A stretch of 64,000 nucleotides of DNA from Gorsachius magnificus. Lineage: Eukaryota > Chordata > Aves > Pelecaniformes > Ardeidae. Location: contig CM067081.1 in NCBI GenBank assembly GCA_034008185.1, positions 105,161,265 through 105,225,264 of the forward strand. The letters run 5' to 3'. The notes beneath the pieces were generated by a model, which was given only the letters and a program-made list of their open reading frames with translations, was not told the DNA's origin and did no database searches. This document shows, one piece after another, positions 38,815 to 50,400 of this stretch (position 1 is the stretch's first letter; each line of letters starts with the position of its first letter). The position numbers and the translations under genes were made by a program.

Positions 38815-41114
38815 TCACTCTGCCTGTCTGCTTTGGAGTAGACAAAATGCCTGAAAGATTTTCAGGCTGTTCACAAGGCTGTTCCAACAATGCTGCTAGC
38901 AGCATCTTTGTGGGCTCAGATACCCCTCCAGGTGGTCCAACCCCAGCCATGATCACAGGCAAGATGTGCCCTTGTGCTGGGACATCTGGCTCAACAGCAG
39001 CTGATTTGGGAAGCAGCAAGTGGAGGATTGCATGGGAAGGATCTAACTATACGATCAGAAGTAGGAAAACTGAATACAAAGGGAAAGCAGAAAAGGAAAC
39101 CCACAAGACAGTTAATCCAGTCTCAGAAGCTGCGTGGCCCCATGCTTAGCATTACTCATCAGTCTGTGGGAGGAGAGCTGGAGTTATATTTTTGTCTAAG
39201 AGGTTATTGGCTGGGGATACTGTCACTCCTGTGAGGAGGCTGTGCGTGTGTGGAGTGCGGGCTTGGCCCAGACCGTCCTGTCCCATTCCATTCCTGCTGC
39301 TCACCCAGCTGCTGTGATCTTCCTTGTAAACAAGTTGATTATTTGGTTTGGTTTGGGTTGTTTTTTTTTTCTCCCTCTTGCTTGCTTCCAGATCCCCATT
39401 TCTTTTAACATAACAGGAAGGATATCAGACACCTTCAAGATCTGCATTTTTTCCAGTTAGCATAGTGTTTTTCCTACTTACTTTTCATAGAAGGAATAAG
39501 GAAGAAAAATTTCCAATTGCTTTTTCCTATTTCTCTTCATTAGTCACTATGTCATTGCCTCTCTATAGCTGTCCATTACAGCCTTATTACTTGTCTCCAG
39601 CAGAGTATAAATAGTCTGTTTACCTGGTCCCTACTTTTGTTCATACTTAAAACATTACCAGTAACCTGAGGGATGTCTGCATTTCATTGTGGGTATCACA
39701 CCTGTGTTACAAAGATTACTAATGGAAGACCACATAAAAAGAGTCAATTTTGTCTCATCTCGTGGTGGTGTTCTGTGAGCAGTTCCCTCACTGCTACCTT
39801 TCTGAGACGAGACAGAATGTTTGTCACAAATACGGCAGAGACAGAAAGAACTTTGACACATTTTTCTTTGAAAGACTGTTTATTGAAGATTACCTATAGG
39901 CATACCTTTACATTTAGCAAGTCAGGCACATATGCTTGAAGATTCTTTTAGAAAAGAAAATATTAAATTAGAAAATAATTAAAACTGTAGAAATTCATGA
40001 AAAGACAAAGCAAGCAGTAGTGGGGTATTTCAAGCAGAGAGAAACCACTGGAATGTGGTACCAGAGGGCAGTTATGAGGATCTCAATGGGATCTGCACTT
40101 TCCATATACACGGCATAGGCATTTAGGTTCCACACATGGGAAGAAAATCAAGTGCTTGCTTAAGGAAAGCTGCAAGGAATTTTTTGCAATTGTTTAACAG
40201 GAAAAAACTGTGTTTAATATGGCATCATTTCCATCTTTGCATTTCTGACGTCAAGTTAAGATCATATTGTACTGGTGTAACAAGCTGACTAGAAAGGACA
40301 AGACCTTTGTATCATGCATCTCTGCATCATGATGCAGCATTTCCAGGTCATGAAACCTAAAACACAACTGAGAAGACTAATTTGAATTCAGGAGATAGAA
40401 AATTTTTATAAGAATTTTAGGAAGGTTCAGATGCCATTCTGCAACCAGTGATGGATTCAGAGCTGCTCAAAGAGATTTTTAAGCGGGGAAAGAAGATTCT
40501 CAGAGACAACAGCTAACAGTTGTAAAATTTCCAGTATACTTCAGTGATTGTTTTGTCCCTTCATAAATTTTTCCAACTGGATTCTGGGAAGGTACTGTAA
40601 TTCTAAAAGAACGCACAAATTCTTTTGTTAAGGCACATTTTTCTATCAGGTACACATAGAGCAATTTTTGCCTTGTGAGGTAAGAAGAATCCTACCTAAA
40701 AAAATGCCCTGTTTTCCTGTCTATAAATTCAAGGTAAAAGAAGTGAGAGTAATAATACATCTGTACAATGTCATGCAAAGAGAGAAAAAAAGAAATGGTA
40801 GTGCAGTGGTTTGCTCAGACTATACAGACATCCCCCAAAATAGTCATCGCTTAAAATTTTAAGACCTGTCTTTTGTTCTAATATTTAGGCATAGTTCTTT
40901 AGTCATGTTTTCTGAAAATATGCTTACTCCAGTATGGTGAAGAAATGGGCCTGCATATGAAGTGCTATGCACTAACCTATAGCTGATTGTGAAATAAAGA
41001 ACAAAGAGTATAAGAATTTAAGTGGAGAAAAACTGGCAGGATAGAAATGTCATTGAAAAGTCTTCACTTCCTATTTAAAGGGGAGTTATAGAGAAGAAAA
41101 AGTCCTGGCTGGTC
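38815..41114. other. Non-coding DNA, no gene recognised
   Basis: The plus-strand frame of 119 codons (38790-39149) overlaps the purine block and has no domain. A GC-richer patch lies at about 39.24-39.31 kb. No element is recognised. Confidence 0.5.
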
Positions 41115-41326
41115 GTAAGGAAAGACTGCTTCACTACGAGAATGGCCAAGCACTGGCATAGGCGCCCAGGGAGGCGGTGGAGTCTCCATCCTCAGAGATT
41201 TTCAAAATTTAGCTGGACAAATCCCTGTGTAAGTCTGCGATTAGCCTTACTTTAACTGGAGTTTGGACAACAGAGGTTCCAGAGGTCCCTTCCAATCTAA
41301 TTTTGATCATGGTTTTGTGATTCTGG
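41115..41326 (+). mobile_element. Decayed CR1 3' end
   Basis: The order of CR1 landmarks is kept but worn. The ORF2 end reads gtaaggaaagactgcttcac... and cccagggaggcggtggag. Then come tctccatcctcagagatttt, agctggac and agaggtcccttccaatct, and the end reads ttttgtgattctgg. Many changes from the family pattern show it is much older than the copies at 20.2 and 27.3 kb. Confidence 0.85.
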
Positions 41327-43799
41327 AATATCTCTATAAAATCAGTTCCTGAAGAATTCAAAGTAGCAATAGGTGCAGGTTAAATCACAGACAGAGTACT
41401 GGGCGTGCTTTCCTTATGCTCCCAGAGCGCCATGTAATGAAGGGAGGGCAAGAAAGGTTAATATTTCACTGCCAGCAGCTGGCATTGTATAAAGAAGGGG
41501 AAAAGTGAATGGTTACTTCAGTTTGTCTAAATGAGTTGTGGCATATGCAATTTCCCACTTTTAAAAACAGACATATTTTATGGGCACAGTTTAACATCCA
41601 TCTTACTTCATGGCTGTGTGTAATATTCTCATGGTCATGCTGTCACTGAAAAACCTTTAACGCTGGCAGTCTGATGCTGAAATACAGTATGGCTCACATG
41701 GAAGGACAGAGTCCTTCCTCACCCAGTTCAGGAGGGAGCCACTTTCCAGTGACACTTGTGCTCTGCAGGGGCCCTCATATTTCCATCTCAGCTCGCTGAG
41801 ACTACTGAGCATTTGCTTCACAGATGGCCTGCACATGCATGACAAATCTAATGTATTCTGGGCGTACTGTGCACATGCAGCAGCCATTTGTCCTGGACTT
41901 CTGGGTGTCAGGCAGCCTGGTTTCAGCTATTGCCCCAGCTGGCCTGCCTGCCATCTGGAAACCCCCTGACACACAGACTGACTCTTTTCCCTCTTTTCCC
42001 TACCCCCCTTACTCCTTCCCTGCCCACCCTCTTTCAGTTAGCTGTGCACCAAGGAAGCTTTGGGGGGGTGGGCTCTTCAATTCCAGAGCATGAAGGGCGC
42101 ATGATCTTGGTACACATGGGAGCCAGGCAAGGTTAGGGAAACAGCTCCATGCACCATTTCTGACAAAGCACAGCTGTATAAAGACTGGGCAAAACTCACT
42201 TCTGCACCACTGCTTAAAATAAGCAGTAGGCTGTTAGAGCAGGTGTTTGGGGTTTTTATTTAAGGTGCAATGTGCCTCAACTGTAAGTGGCTGGCTGTTT
42301 CTTGGAGAGCACTGTTTTTTCCAAAGGAGGGGAGCTTATCTCTAGTAAACCGGTATTGGGTAAATGGTCCATTTCAAATGAAATTTTCCTTACAGCAAAT
42401 GATCCTAGTCACGTAGTCTTGTGAGCTTTTTCTGATCTTTCTGCACTAAGCAAAGGCCAAGCTTGGATCTCTGCAGTTCTTGACCCTCAGGCTAACAGTG
42501 TTACTCTATGATTACACTATTTGATGTAAAATTTTGATGACTGAAGAAAGGTTCATTATCAAACCAAGGTCTATGCTGTCTTCTGTCAGCATGTTCCCTG
42601 GCAAAGATCCCAGAGTCAATGTGAATTTCGTGCAATTACATCCAAAAGTGGCTAAATCCAAACATGTGGTGCCTTCTCAGTTTTTCTGTTGAGAGGAAGA
42701 GACAGAGAGAGGGGTTAAATTTCAAGTCCCAAAATTGTACGATAAACAAAGCAGGAATCCTCTGATTGACTGTTCCATGTCTGGGGTCTTCTGGCAGCGG
42801 CCATAATTTACAATGTCCTCTAAACTCATCAATGGAAAATTGGCGTGTCTGCCATCTACACTTGTGCATCTGTTATTCCGTTTCTTTTGAGATCACTAAC
42901 CACCATCAGGAATCTGGAATAAATGTGTACCTAGGAGAAGAAGTAAGAAAAATTTCTTACCAAGTCCTGACTGTTACTTGGAAAGTTTTGCATGTGTAAC
43001 TAGAGAGAATATTACAAAATGATCGTGGGTTGTTTTACAGATTTCAAAAGTGAAGAAAGCACTTGTGTCACCACCAAGAAAAGAAAAACAACTCAAGAGG
43101 AAAAGACCACCTACAACTGATGAGGGGCCAGACACCTGCCCTTAATTGAGTGCCTAAAGAAAACAGTATATGGCCACCCTTTAATTTGCAATGAGTTCTG
43201 ACTTGCTTTGACACAAGCTATGTGCACTGCTATGTGTGCTGTTAGTTGATGGTAAGAAAGAAATTCTTATGCTGGAGCATGTTGTATATCTGTGCAGACC
43301 TGAAGCATGGTCCAAAATGTGAAAATAAGATCCTACCTGGCTGAACACAAAATGGAAAATGTGCAGTATGGGGTACACTGGACAGGTATACTAATCCTAC
43401 TGATTGAAGGGCAACAGTGTAAGTGCCTTTGTCACAAAACTGCTCATTCTGTGTCTTTCTCCTCCTTCCTGAAGCTAATAAGGGAGAAGATAGTGATTTT
43501 GTGATCTAACATGGAAAAATACATTACTTGCTTACCTTCTTGGAACCAAAGGAAACACAGATGCAAGAATAGAAAAGATCAACCTTAGCCCTGATTATTT
43601 TTTTTTTTTAAACTCAGGCTGCCTCCCTTCGTCGCTTCCTACATCACTGTATTTCTGACACTTTCTCCTGAAGAGTTTATCCTAAATATATCATGGCCAA
43701 GATCCTAGCCTGCTTTGCATTCCTACCTTCCTATCACTGCTAGAAATATTACTGCCCTTCTAGCCCACTGAATTAGAAAAAAGCTGTCGTCTGTGACTG
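41327..43799. other. Non-coding DNA, no gene recognised
   Basis: Short frames only. A GC- and pyrimidine-richer part at 41.88-42.07 kb carries overlapping plus-strand frames with no recognisable domain. A T-run (about 43600) is followed by aaactcag before gctgcctccc. It looks like a splice acceptor, but no exon can be defined. Confidence 0.5.
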
Positions 43800-44125
43800 C
43801 TTTCTCCATCACCTCACACATCTAGCTCTTCTCCACTCTCCTCTCAAGCTATTTCCAAGACCTTGTTCCACTGCCCAAACAGCTTTTCTCTCTTCCCTCA
43901 TCTCTCCCATCACCGCCTTCTCTCTCCTCCTTGAATGCAGGAGTGCACACGCACTTTCTGCCAAAATCATCTTCATAGATGCTCATTCTGCCTGTCAGCC
44001 CTCCTTCCTCAGGCCCTTCATTGCCTTCCCCTTCACTACCTGATCTGCTCAAGCTCTCACTGAAGGCCAGTAAGGCCTCTCAGCTCTGCCTTCCCACCCT
44101 GCTCCCGCAGATTCCCCCCTTGCCA
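43800..44125. repeat. Pyrimidine-rich low-complexity block
   Basis: The plus strand is dominated by CTC, TTCC and CTTCC words for over 300 bp, without a fixed period. A 93-codon plus-strand frame (43979-44260, rich in Ser, Pro and Leu) and a 67-codon minus-strand frame (rich in Gly and Glu) follow from that bias. No repeat family was recognised. Confidence 0.6.
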
Positions 44126-46819
44126 GCCGTGCAAACTGCCCTTTTAGCTACCTCTCACACCAGCTCACCTGTTGCCATTAATACTCCTACACAAGGAATA
44201 ATGGCTTTAAGCTACTGTGCAAAAGCCACGTCCTTGTCTTCCTCTAAAGGGGCTAAGTAGTAGCCTGATGAATACTGTCAGTATCTGGTCCATTATTTAA
44301 ATAATTCGCTACACTTTGAAGAGTACGCCACTTTTTAAGCCAGCGCCATCTCATAGTTCGGATAGTGAACCTACTAATTCACATTAACACCGTTACTTCA
44401 CTCATGGGCCTTTTCCAGTCATCCTTTGTGCTGTCACTACACATTTGACATCTTGACCTTGAAAATATTTTCCTTTTATTTTGCTGTTGTACTTATTGTT
44501 GTGCTGTATCTGCTACAGGTAGCTTGAGATAAGGAGGAGAGATGCAATACCTGGGAGAGAAACCCACAACTCTAGAGCAAGCATAGCTCAGAGAGGAAAC
44601 TTACCTTCAGTTGATTGACTTAGGCCAGCTATGGATTTATTTCCTCTGCAGTTTATTTTGTAAATCCAAAATCCCTGAAAGGCTACAAGCTTTGATTTGA
44701 CACAAGGATTTTTAAACCCCGACAATGATGTTACTTTATCATAATTTATGCTTACAGCCTTGTGTTAAATTGCTTTGGACTTACTTCAGAGAACAAATAA
44801 TGTCAGCTGTTCACTGTACTTTTTGCCTTACATTAAAAAGGGTCTTGGCTAAATGCCGTCATGACATTCCTGGTCTAAAACTTCTCTTCCTTTAAACCAG
44901 AATCCATCAGATCATAGTAGTCTGGGATCAGGATGAGGAGCAAAAGTATCCGTAGTTATGTGTAATTGTAGATCTGTAACAGTCACCAGATGACTCACTA
45001 GCATGTTGACGTTGCTGAGTTAACAAATAAAGGCCTCAACCTTTCAATTACATCTGTTTGGGAAGATCCCTAGGATTGTACAAAGTTGCACTGGAGCTGG
45101 AGAAGTTATTCTTGGTATATATTTAGGTGTAAATTAAAGTGTAGTTCATTTAAGGCTAAGGTTTAGATAGTATATATGAAGCTAGAAATATGAGCTTAGG
45201 TTTTTAGACTGCTTTTTAGACAGCTTGTATTTGCAAGCTGCTCTCATAAAGGTAATTAGTTTGCAAGAGATCTCCAGCGTGCTTGATATGAGAGACACAA
45301 ATAGGTCTTTCATCATGCTCATTATACAAAAGAGTAATCTTTATATCAAGTACCAACTGATAATGTTAATAGCTATGATAAAATGGTATAATGAGAAGTG
45401 CCTTCCAAAAAAAATACAGTAAATCATGCAAAGTAATTGACTTAAAAGGGCTATTCCAAATCCTTTCATTATACTTTTACAAAGCAACATCATTGCAAGT
45501 TGGATTTTGTAGTAAGTGTGCAGTGCAGGAGGCCTTGAGGAGGAAAACTGGGCTTTGCATTCTGCTAGATGAACACTGCTTAATCTTTCAGAACTTCCCA
45601 GCCATGGGCAGAGATATCATTTTACAATGACTATTATATGAGAACAAATGCAAAGGCTTTTAGATAGACCTCTGTGTAGCAGTGATGCCAGACACTATTT
45701 TCTTCTCATTTTACAGCATTAAAAGATGATGTAAAACAGGATGTAAATGGTCTTCAGTTTTCCAAACATACTAGAAGGTAGTTTTATTTAAAGAGAAAGC
45801 ACTATTTTAAAAACAAAGGACAGATTCTTAAGAGCTACATGGAAGATTAGTCTAATTGAAAGATGGGAAAAATATTTTTAGGTTATCTTTAATTTGATTA
45901 TTTGTTTGACTCTTTTTAATAAATTTTTAATAAAACATCAGTTTCTTCTGCTGCTGCCTTAGTAAAGTAAAATTGAGTAGAAAAGAGTTTGTAGGTTCTG
46001 GAGTAAGAATAGAATTATAAAGGAGAGAGCTTGTAGGACAGGTCTAAAATTACAATGTTTCCCCATTTTTGTTTCCGTGAGACAGGCGTGAAAAAGGAAA
46101 ATACTTGAAAAATGCATTCCATACACTGAAAAAATAGCAAAAGGGGTTTGAGGCATATGGGTTTCAGTGAACTCAACTGAGAGACTGCTGCTGACCCCAG
46201 CAGAATTACTGTTATAATTTGGTTTAGATTAATTTCACAGTTCATTTTTCAATTATTTTAATTTTTTTAACTGTAAGATACATTTTAAATCAAAGTAAAC
46301 ACACTAAATCCCATAAAATTGCTAGGGTGGTTTGTTTTTTTTTTAATTGCCACTATAGGCTTTGGGTATATCTCAGTGTCAAGAGAGGTTATCATTGTTT
46401 ATTCTGAACGTTCTGAAAGCAGAAAAGGAATGTACATTTCTCCAGCTTCCACGCTGATGAGTTTTATTGTACCAGATTCTTTTGTTAATGTTGTTGCCCT
46501 CTGCATTACTATTTTCCTTTCCCTGTGGCACAAATGCTGTATGGTTCAGATTATCTCTCAGAGAGAAGAACACTTTCTTACTTTCCAGCTATTGAGAAAG
46601 CGGTATCAATACACAGAAGGAGGAATATACAATAATGAAAGAACCTTAAACTCAGACTTCTTGGCACAAGAAACATAGGAATAACTGAGACAAAAAGGAC
46701 TCCTGAGAGACCCTCTTTCTCTGTCCCAGGTTTCTCCAGCACCTGCATTTTGGCTATTGCACCTCCGACCCCTCAATTAGTTTCCGAGGGTACTCTGACC
46801 ATTTCCAGGTCAGCCGCCC
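44126..46819. other. Non-coding DNA, no gene recognised
   Basis: AT-rich. The longest frame is 119 codons on the plus strand (46319-46678). It starts in a T-run followed by ccactatag, which resembles an acceptor. The peptide has hydrophobic stretches but no family that I recognise, and no donor is evident. Confidence 0.5.
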
Positions 46820-47410
46820 CTGAGGGCACTGTTAGCCCTGGCTCCCCCCCCCCCGGGCCCCCCCCCCCCCCCCCCGCGACACCACAATAGGGCTGGTCTC
46901 CAGCTCCCCACAGCCCTTACCCGGCAGAGCCAAGCCGGGCCCACGCACAGGCCCACGTCCCATCTCCAGGGCCCTGCCCACCAGTCTCCAGACCTGATCC
47001 TGGCCCTGACCTCTGGACTCACTTCCCAGATTGATGTCAGACCCACCTCATTACCATTATATTGCCTTATGGTCTGGATTCCCAGTCGGATCTGGCCACC
47101 ACCTCCAGGTCCATCCCACTCCTTCACTCAGGAGGGACAGGCCCTGCCAGCCCCAGGGTCTCTCCTGCCTGCCTCCCCTCGAGGAGAAGCCCTGCTCTTA
47201 CTGCTCCCTGGCAGTCTTTTCCCCTTTGTAAGGAACCTAAATCTCCCCTTGCCGCATGTTGAATTTCCATCTTGCCGAGCGGAGGCACGTGCACAGCGAT
47301 GCACCATCGCACGGCCGGCACCGTGGCACGGCAGGCAGCGCGGGGCTGCCAGCACAGCCGGGCAAGCATGGGGCCGCCAGTGCGCCCCTGTCAGCGCCCA
47401 CCAAAGACCT
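46820..47410. other. Isolated GC-rich, CpG-rich patch of unknown origin
   Basis: This block of about 600 bp stands out sharply from its AT-rich surroundings. It starts with a poly(C) run and continues with CCTGGCC, CCTGACC and CCAGGTCC words. It ends with a CpG-dense part at 47251-47400, where I count about 15 CpG in about 135 bp. Several frames of 66-129 codons overlap on both strands, as expected in GC-rich DNA; none shows a domain. Possibilities are a small CpG island with an unseen first exon, a fragment of an unrecognised repeat or retrovirus, or a GC-rich minisatellite remnant. Confidence 0.6.
46844..46875. repeat. C11-GGG-C18 homopolymer run
   Basis: Eleven C, three G and eighteen C in a row. 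The minus strand is a long G-run able to form G-quadruplexes. Such runs are often miscounted in assemblies. Confidence 0.85.
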
Positions 47411-50400
47411 TTCATGCCCATGCACAGCGGAGCAGGCTGAGAGACCCATCCAAATGAAATCATGTAAACCTCAAGAGATGGGATGATAAAGAGGCCAGGC
47501 GATCCTTCAAGGAACATCTTTTTTGAACATTTAACGATGCTATATATGTTTCCTAAAAGGTCCAGGGAGTTACTGTGGGAGGGATCTATGCCCTTAAATG
47601 CCTAATAATTCATGTGAAGTACCTGGGTTTTCCTGGAACTCACCTGCAAAGTGCCAGAAAATCACCAAATGTAAAAAATACATATGTTCTCATAAAGAAC
47701 AGTAATCATTTGCAGTTGCTGGTGAATGAATTACACTGTCCCACAGGATTTTTTTCCTCAGAAGATGACAGTGCTGTTCCTGACCAAGAAGTTGAGTATT
47801 GTCTCAAGAAAAGCTAGGAAGGAAATGGGACCTTTCTCAGAAAATTTTGATGCAGTTACCTTGCAGCTGGGACCCAGATTGTTGTTCTGCGGAGAAGGAA
47901 GCTGTGATGGGTGTCCAGAGCCTCCAGATTGCCTTACCTCTGCACGGTGGTGTCTGTTGGACACCTTAACCTGAATTTTGAATGAAAGCAGCTGTAAAAA
48001 ATTATACTTGCAAGAAAAAGAAGAAAATCAGGACAACTAAAGCACACTTCCAGACATTTCCCAGCTTTCCACTTTAACTAAGCTGACTGCCTTACCAACT
48101 ACCATTCTCCCAGATTTCTGCTTTGAATATGTTTAAAGACATTATTGTTAATTACATGTGGGAAGTCTAAAGCTTCAACTTTGAGAAACAGATGAAGTTT
48201 GTACCTGACTGAAACAAAATATCTATTCTAAGCAGAAATAAATGAAAATCAGGGAGAAGGCATACATCAACACTGAACCTACTCCTCTTCTAGCCAACAC
48301 AATGTCACTGTTTTTACAATTATATGGCACCAGATTTGGGCTTGTCTTCTATAGCCAAGTCATAGACAGTAATATTTTTCTTCTCTTATAACTGTACTGC
48401 ACCACGTTACATGAAGTGTGTGTAAAATAACTCAGAGATGCAACAGGAAGGTGACATAATACCCTACAAAAATGTGAGTAATGGAGCTTTAAAATAGCAT
48501 GCTAAGTAGGGTCTCCCCTACCTTTAACAAATTTCTTAGATGTTTTCTTCATAGCCATACTCCTAAGCCTCTGTCTATGCTGAAGGCAAGTGAACCACGT
48601 GCGAACTAAGACCGTGCAGATATTATGATTTAACTTTTTTATAGCAGTCAGAAATGTGATTCAGTGGTGGCAAGAACAGCAAGATGGTAATACTACTAGC
48701 TTTCCCAACCCACTGTGTTTGTGAAATCCTGCACCCTGCACCAAGCAAGATTCCTCTTTGCCAGTGTTCCCAAGCCATCCCTGGCAAGTAGCATGATAAG
48801 AAGGAAAAATATTTTCTGCAATAGAAAAGCTGGCAGTGGTTCACTGAAAAGTAAGGCAACTCTGATAACTTTCTTCTTCTTGGGGTTAGGTAGTATCTAA
48901 TAAGCCAGGTTAGGAACTTGAGAAATTAATTCTAATGAAAGTTATGTTTTAAACTATGTTGTCACTGTTCACAATGCAGTTTCACATAGTGTTTTAACAG
49001 AACATAGATTCTGCTCATTATTTAGTTTGGTTTATGATTAGTTTTAAATAGATTTTTTTGGTCCCTATTTAATTTTCTCACTGAGAGGTTTTTTGAATCC
49101 CTGCAACCAAAACCACTCTCTCTTTCAAAGATTAGATTACCATCAAGTGACCCCTCTTTGTCAGGGCCACCTGCCTGATAAAATGGTTTCTTGCTACAAG
49201 CAGTGGTAGCAAGGCAGAAGTTATAAAGCAAGGGAGTTACTGGACCTCACTGCCTCTGCAGTTTCCATAAAGCCTGTAAATCATCCGGGTTTTTAGTGTT
49301 ACTAATTCTGATTGCTGTATCTGTCCTCCAGAAGGCAGTAATCCAAGATCTAATCAAACAGCAGGGGTTCTCAAGCTTAAAACACAAAGCAACTCCTTTT
49401 GACAGCTAGATTAGCTGCATCTAGAAAATACCTTTTATTGCTACAAAGGTACACAAGTTAACGCTTGTTCATTTACTCCACTTCTTTCGATGAACTGAAA
49501 TCAGACAAGAAAGGAGAGTGAACGATTAACGGTTTAGTAACCAAAAATCATTAACTTTTAAATTTTTTTCTCATCAAAAAATGAATGCTCTTTCAGCTTT
49601 TTAGAATGAAAGTTTGTTTTTCTGACTTACCAGATTCATAAATATCCTTCATACCTCTATCACAGAGGTAGTAAATTCAAAGCCAAAAGTAGATGCTACC
49701 AACCCAAGACTGCTGCAAATTATTCTGCACCTTCTTGAAATAACCAAATCATGATCAGAAGTAATGCTTAATTAGACTTACTTACACTCCACTAAAGTGA
49801 CTTATTTACACTTTACTAATAGGCAACAAAACCTGGAATGTATAAAGAGCATAAAGGTTTTGCTAAAACTTACATAAAACATGCAAGCTTTCCAGAAAAC
49901 TGTATTCTAACACATCCAGTTCTTTTAAGTCTTGAGCTATACAAAGACATGTTTAATCAGTATTGCACTACTAGCTCCAATGTTGTAAAGACTTGTGGGG
50001 TTTTTTTTAATGTTTCATACTGTTAAGTTTTGCATTTTTTCTTTTTTAATTTTTTATCTTCTAAAACTAAGTATGTCTTGGAACATCATCAGTGGAAAAA
50101 AAAAAGTTCCCAAGCCTTTATAATTACAGAGGGAACCTGAAAAACACAGGAAGAGTGTCTTAATACATTAGAAAAAAAACCAAGAAATTAGAACAAGATT
50201 GTGAATCTCTTTTTATAAAGTATAATGATTTCAAAGAAGAAAGGAAGTTGATTTATATATTTAAAAATCTGGTGAGACATCAACATGGTTTACCTACTCA
50301 TTTTTCAGAGTAAGTCTTCAGCCTGGGGAGTTGAAAAACTGGTCCTTATCTCATTAACTCTATCGGGAGTGGCATCAGTGTAAGTTTAATCAGAATCATG

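Noticed and set aside
46319..46678. 119-codon plus-strand frame after an acceptor-like T-run and tatag
   Set aside because: The peptide resembles no family I know and has no visible donor. T-runs followed by AG are common in AT-rich DNA.
46810..47517. Cluster of frames of 66-129 codons on both strands
   Set aside because: GC-rich DNA lacks stop codons by composition. Six overlapping frames without domains indicate artefact.
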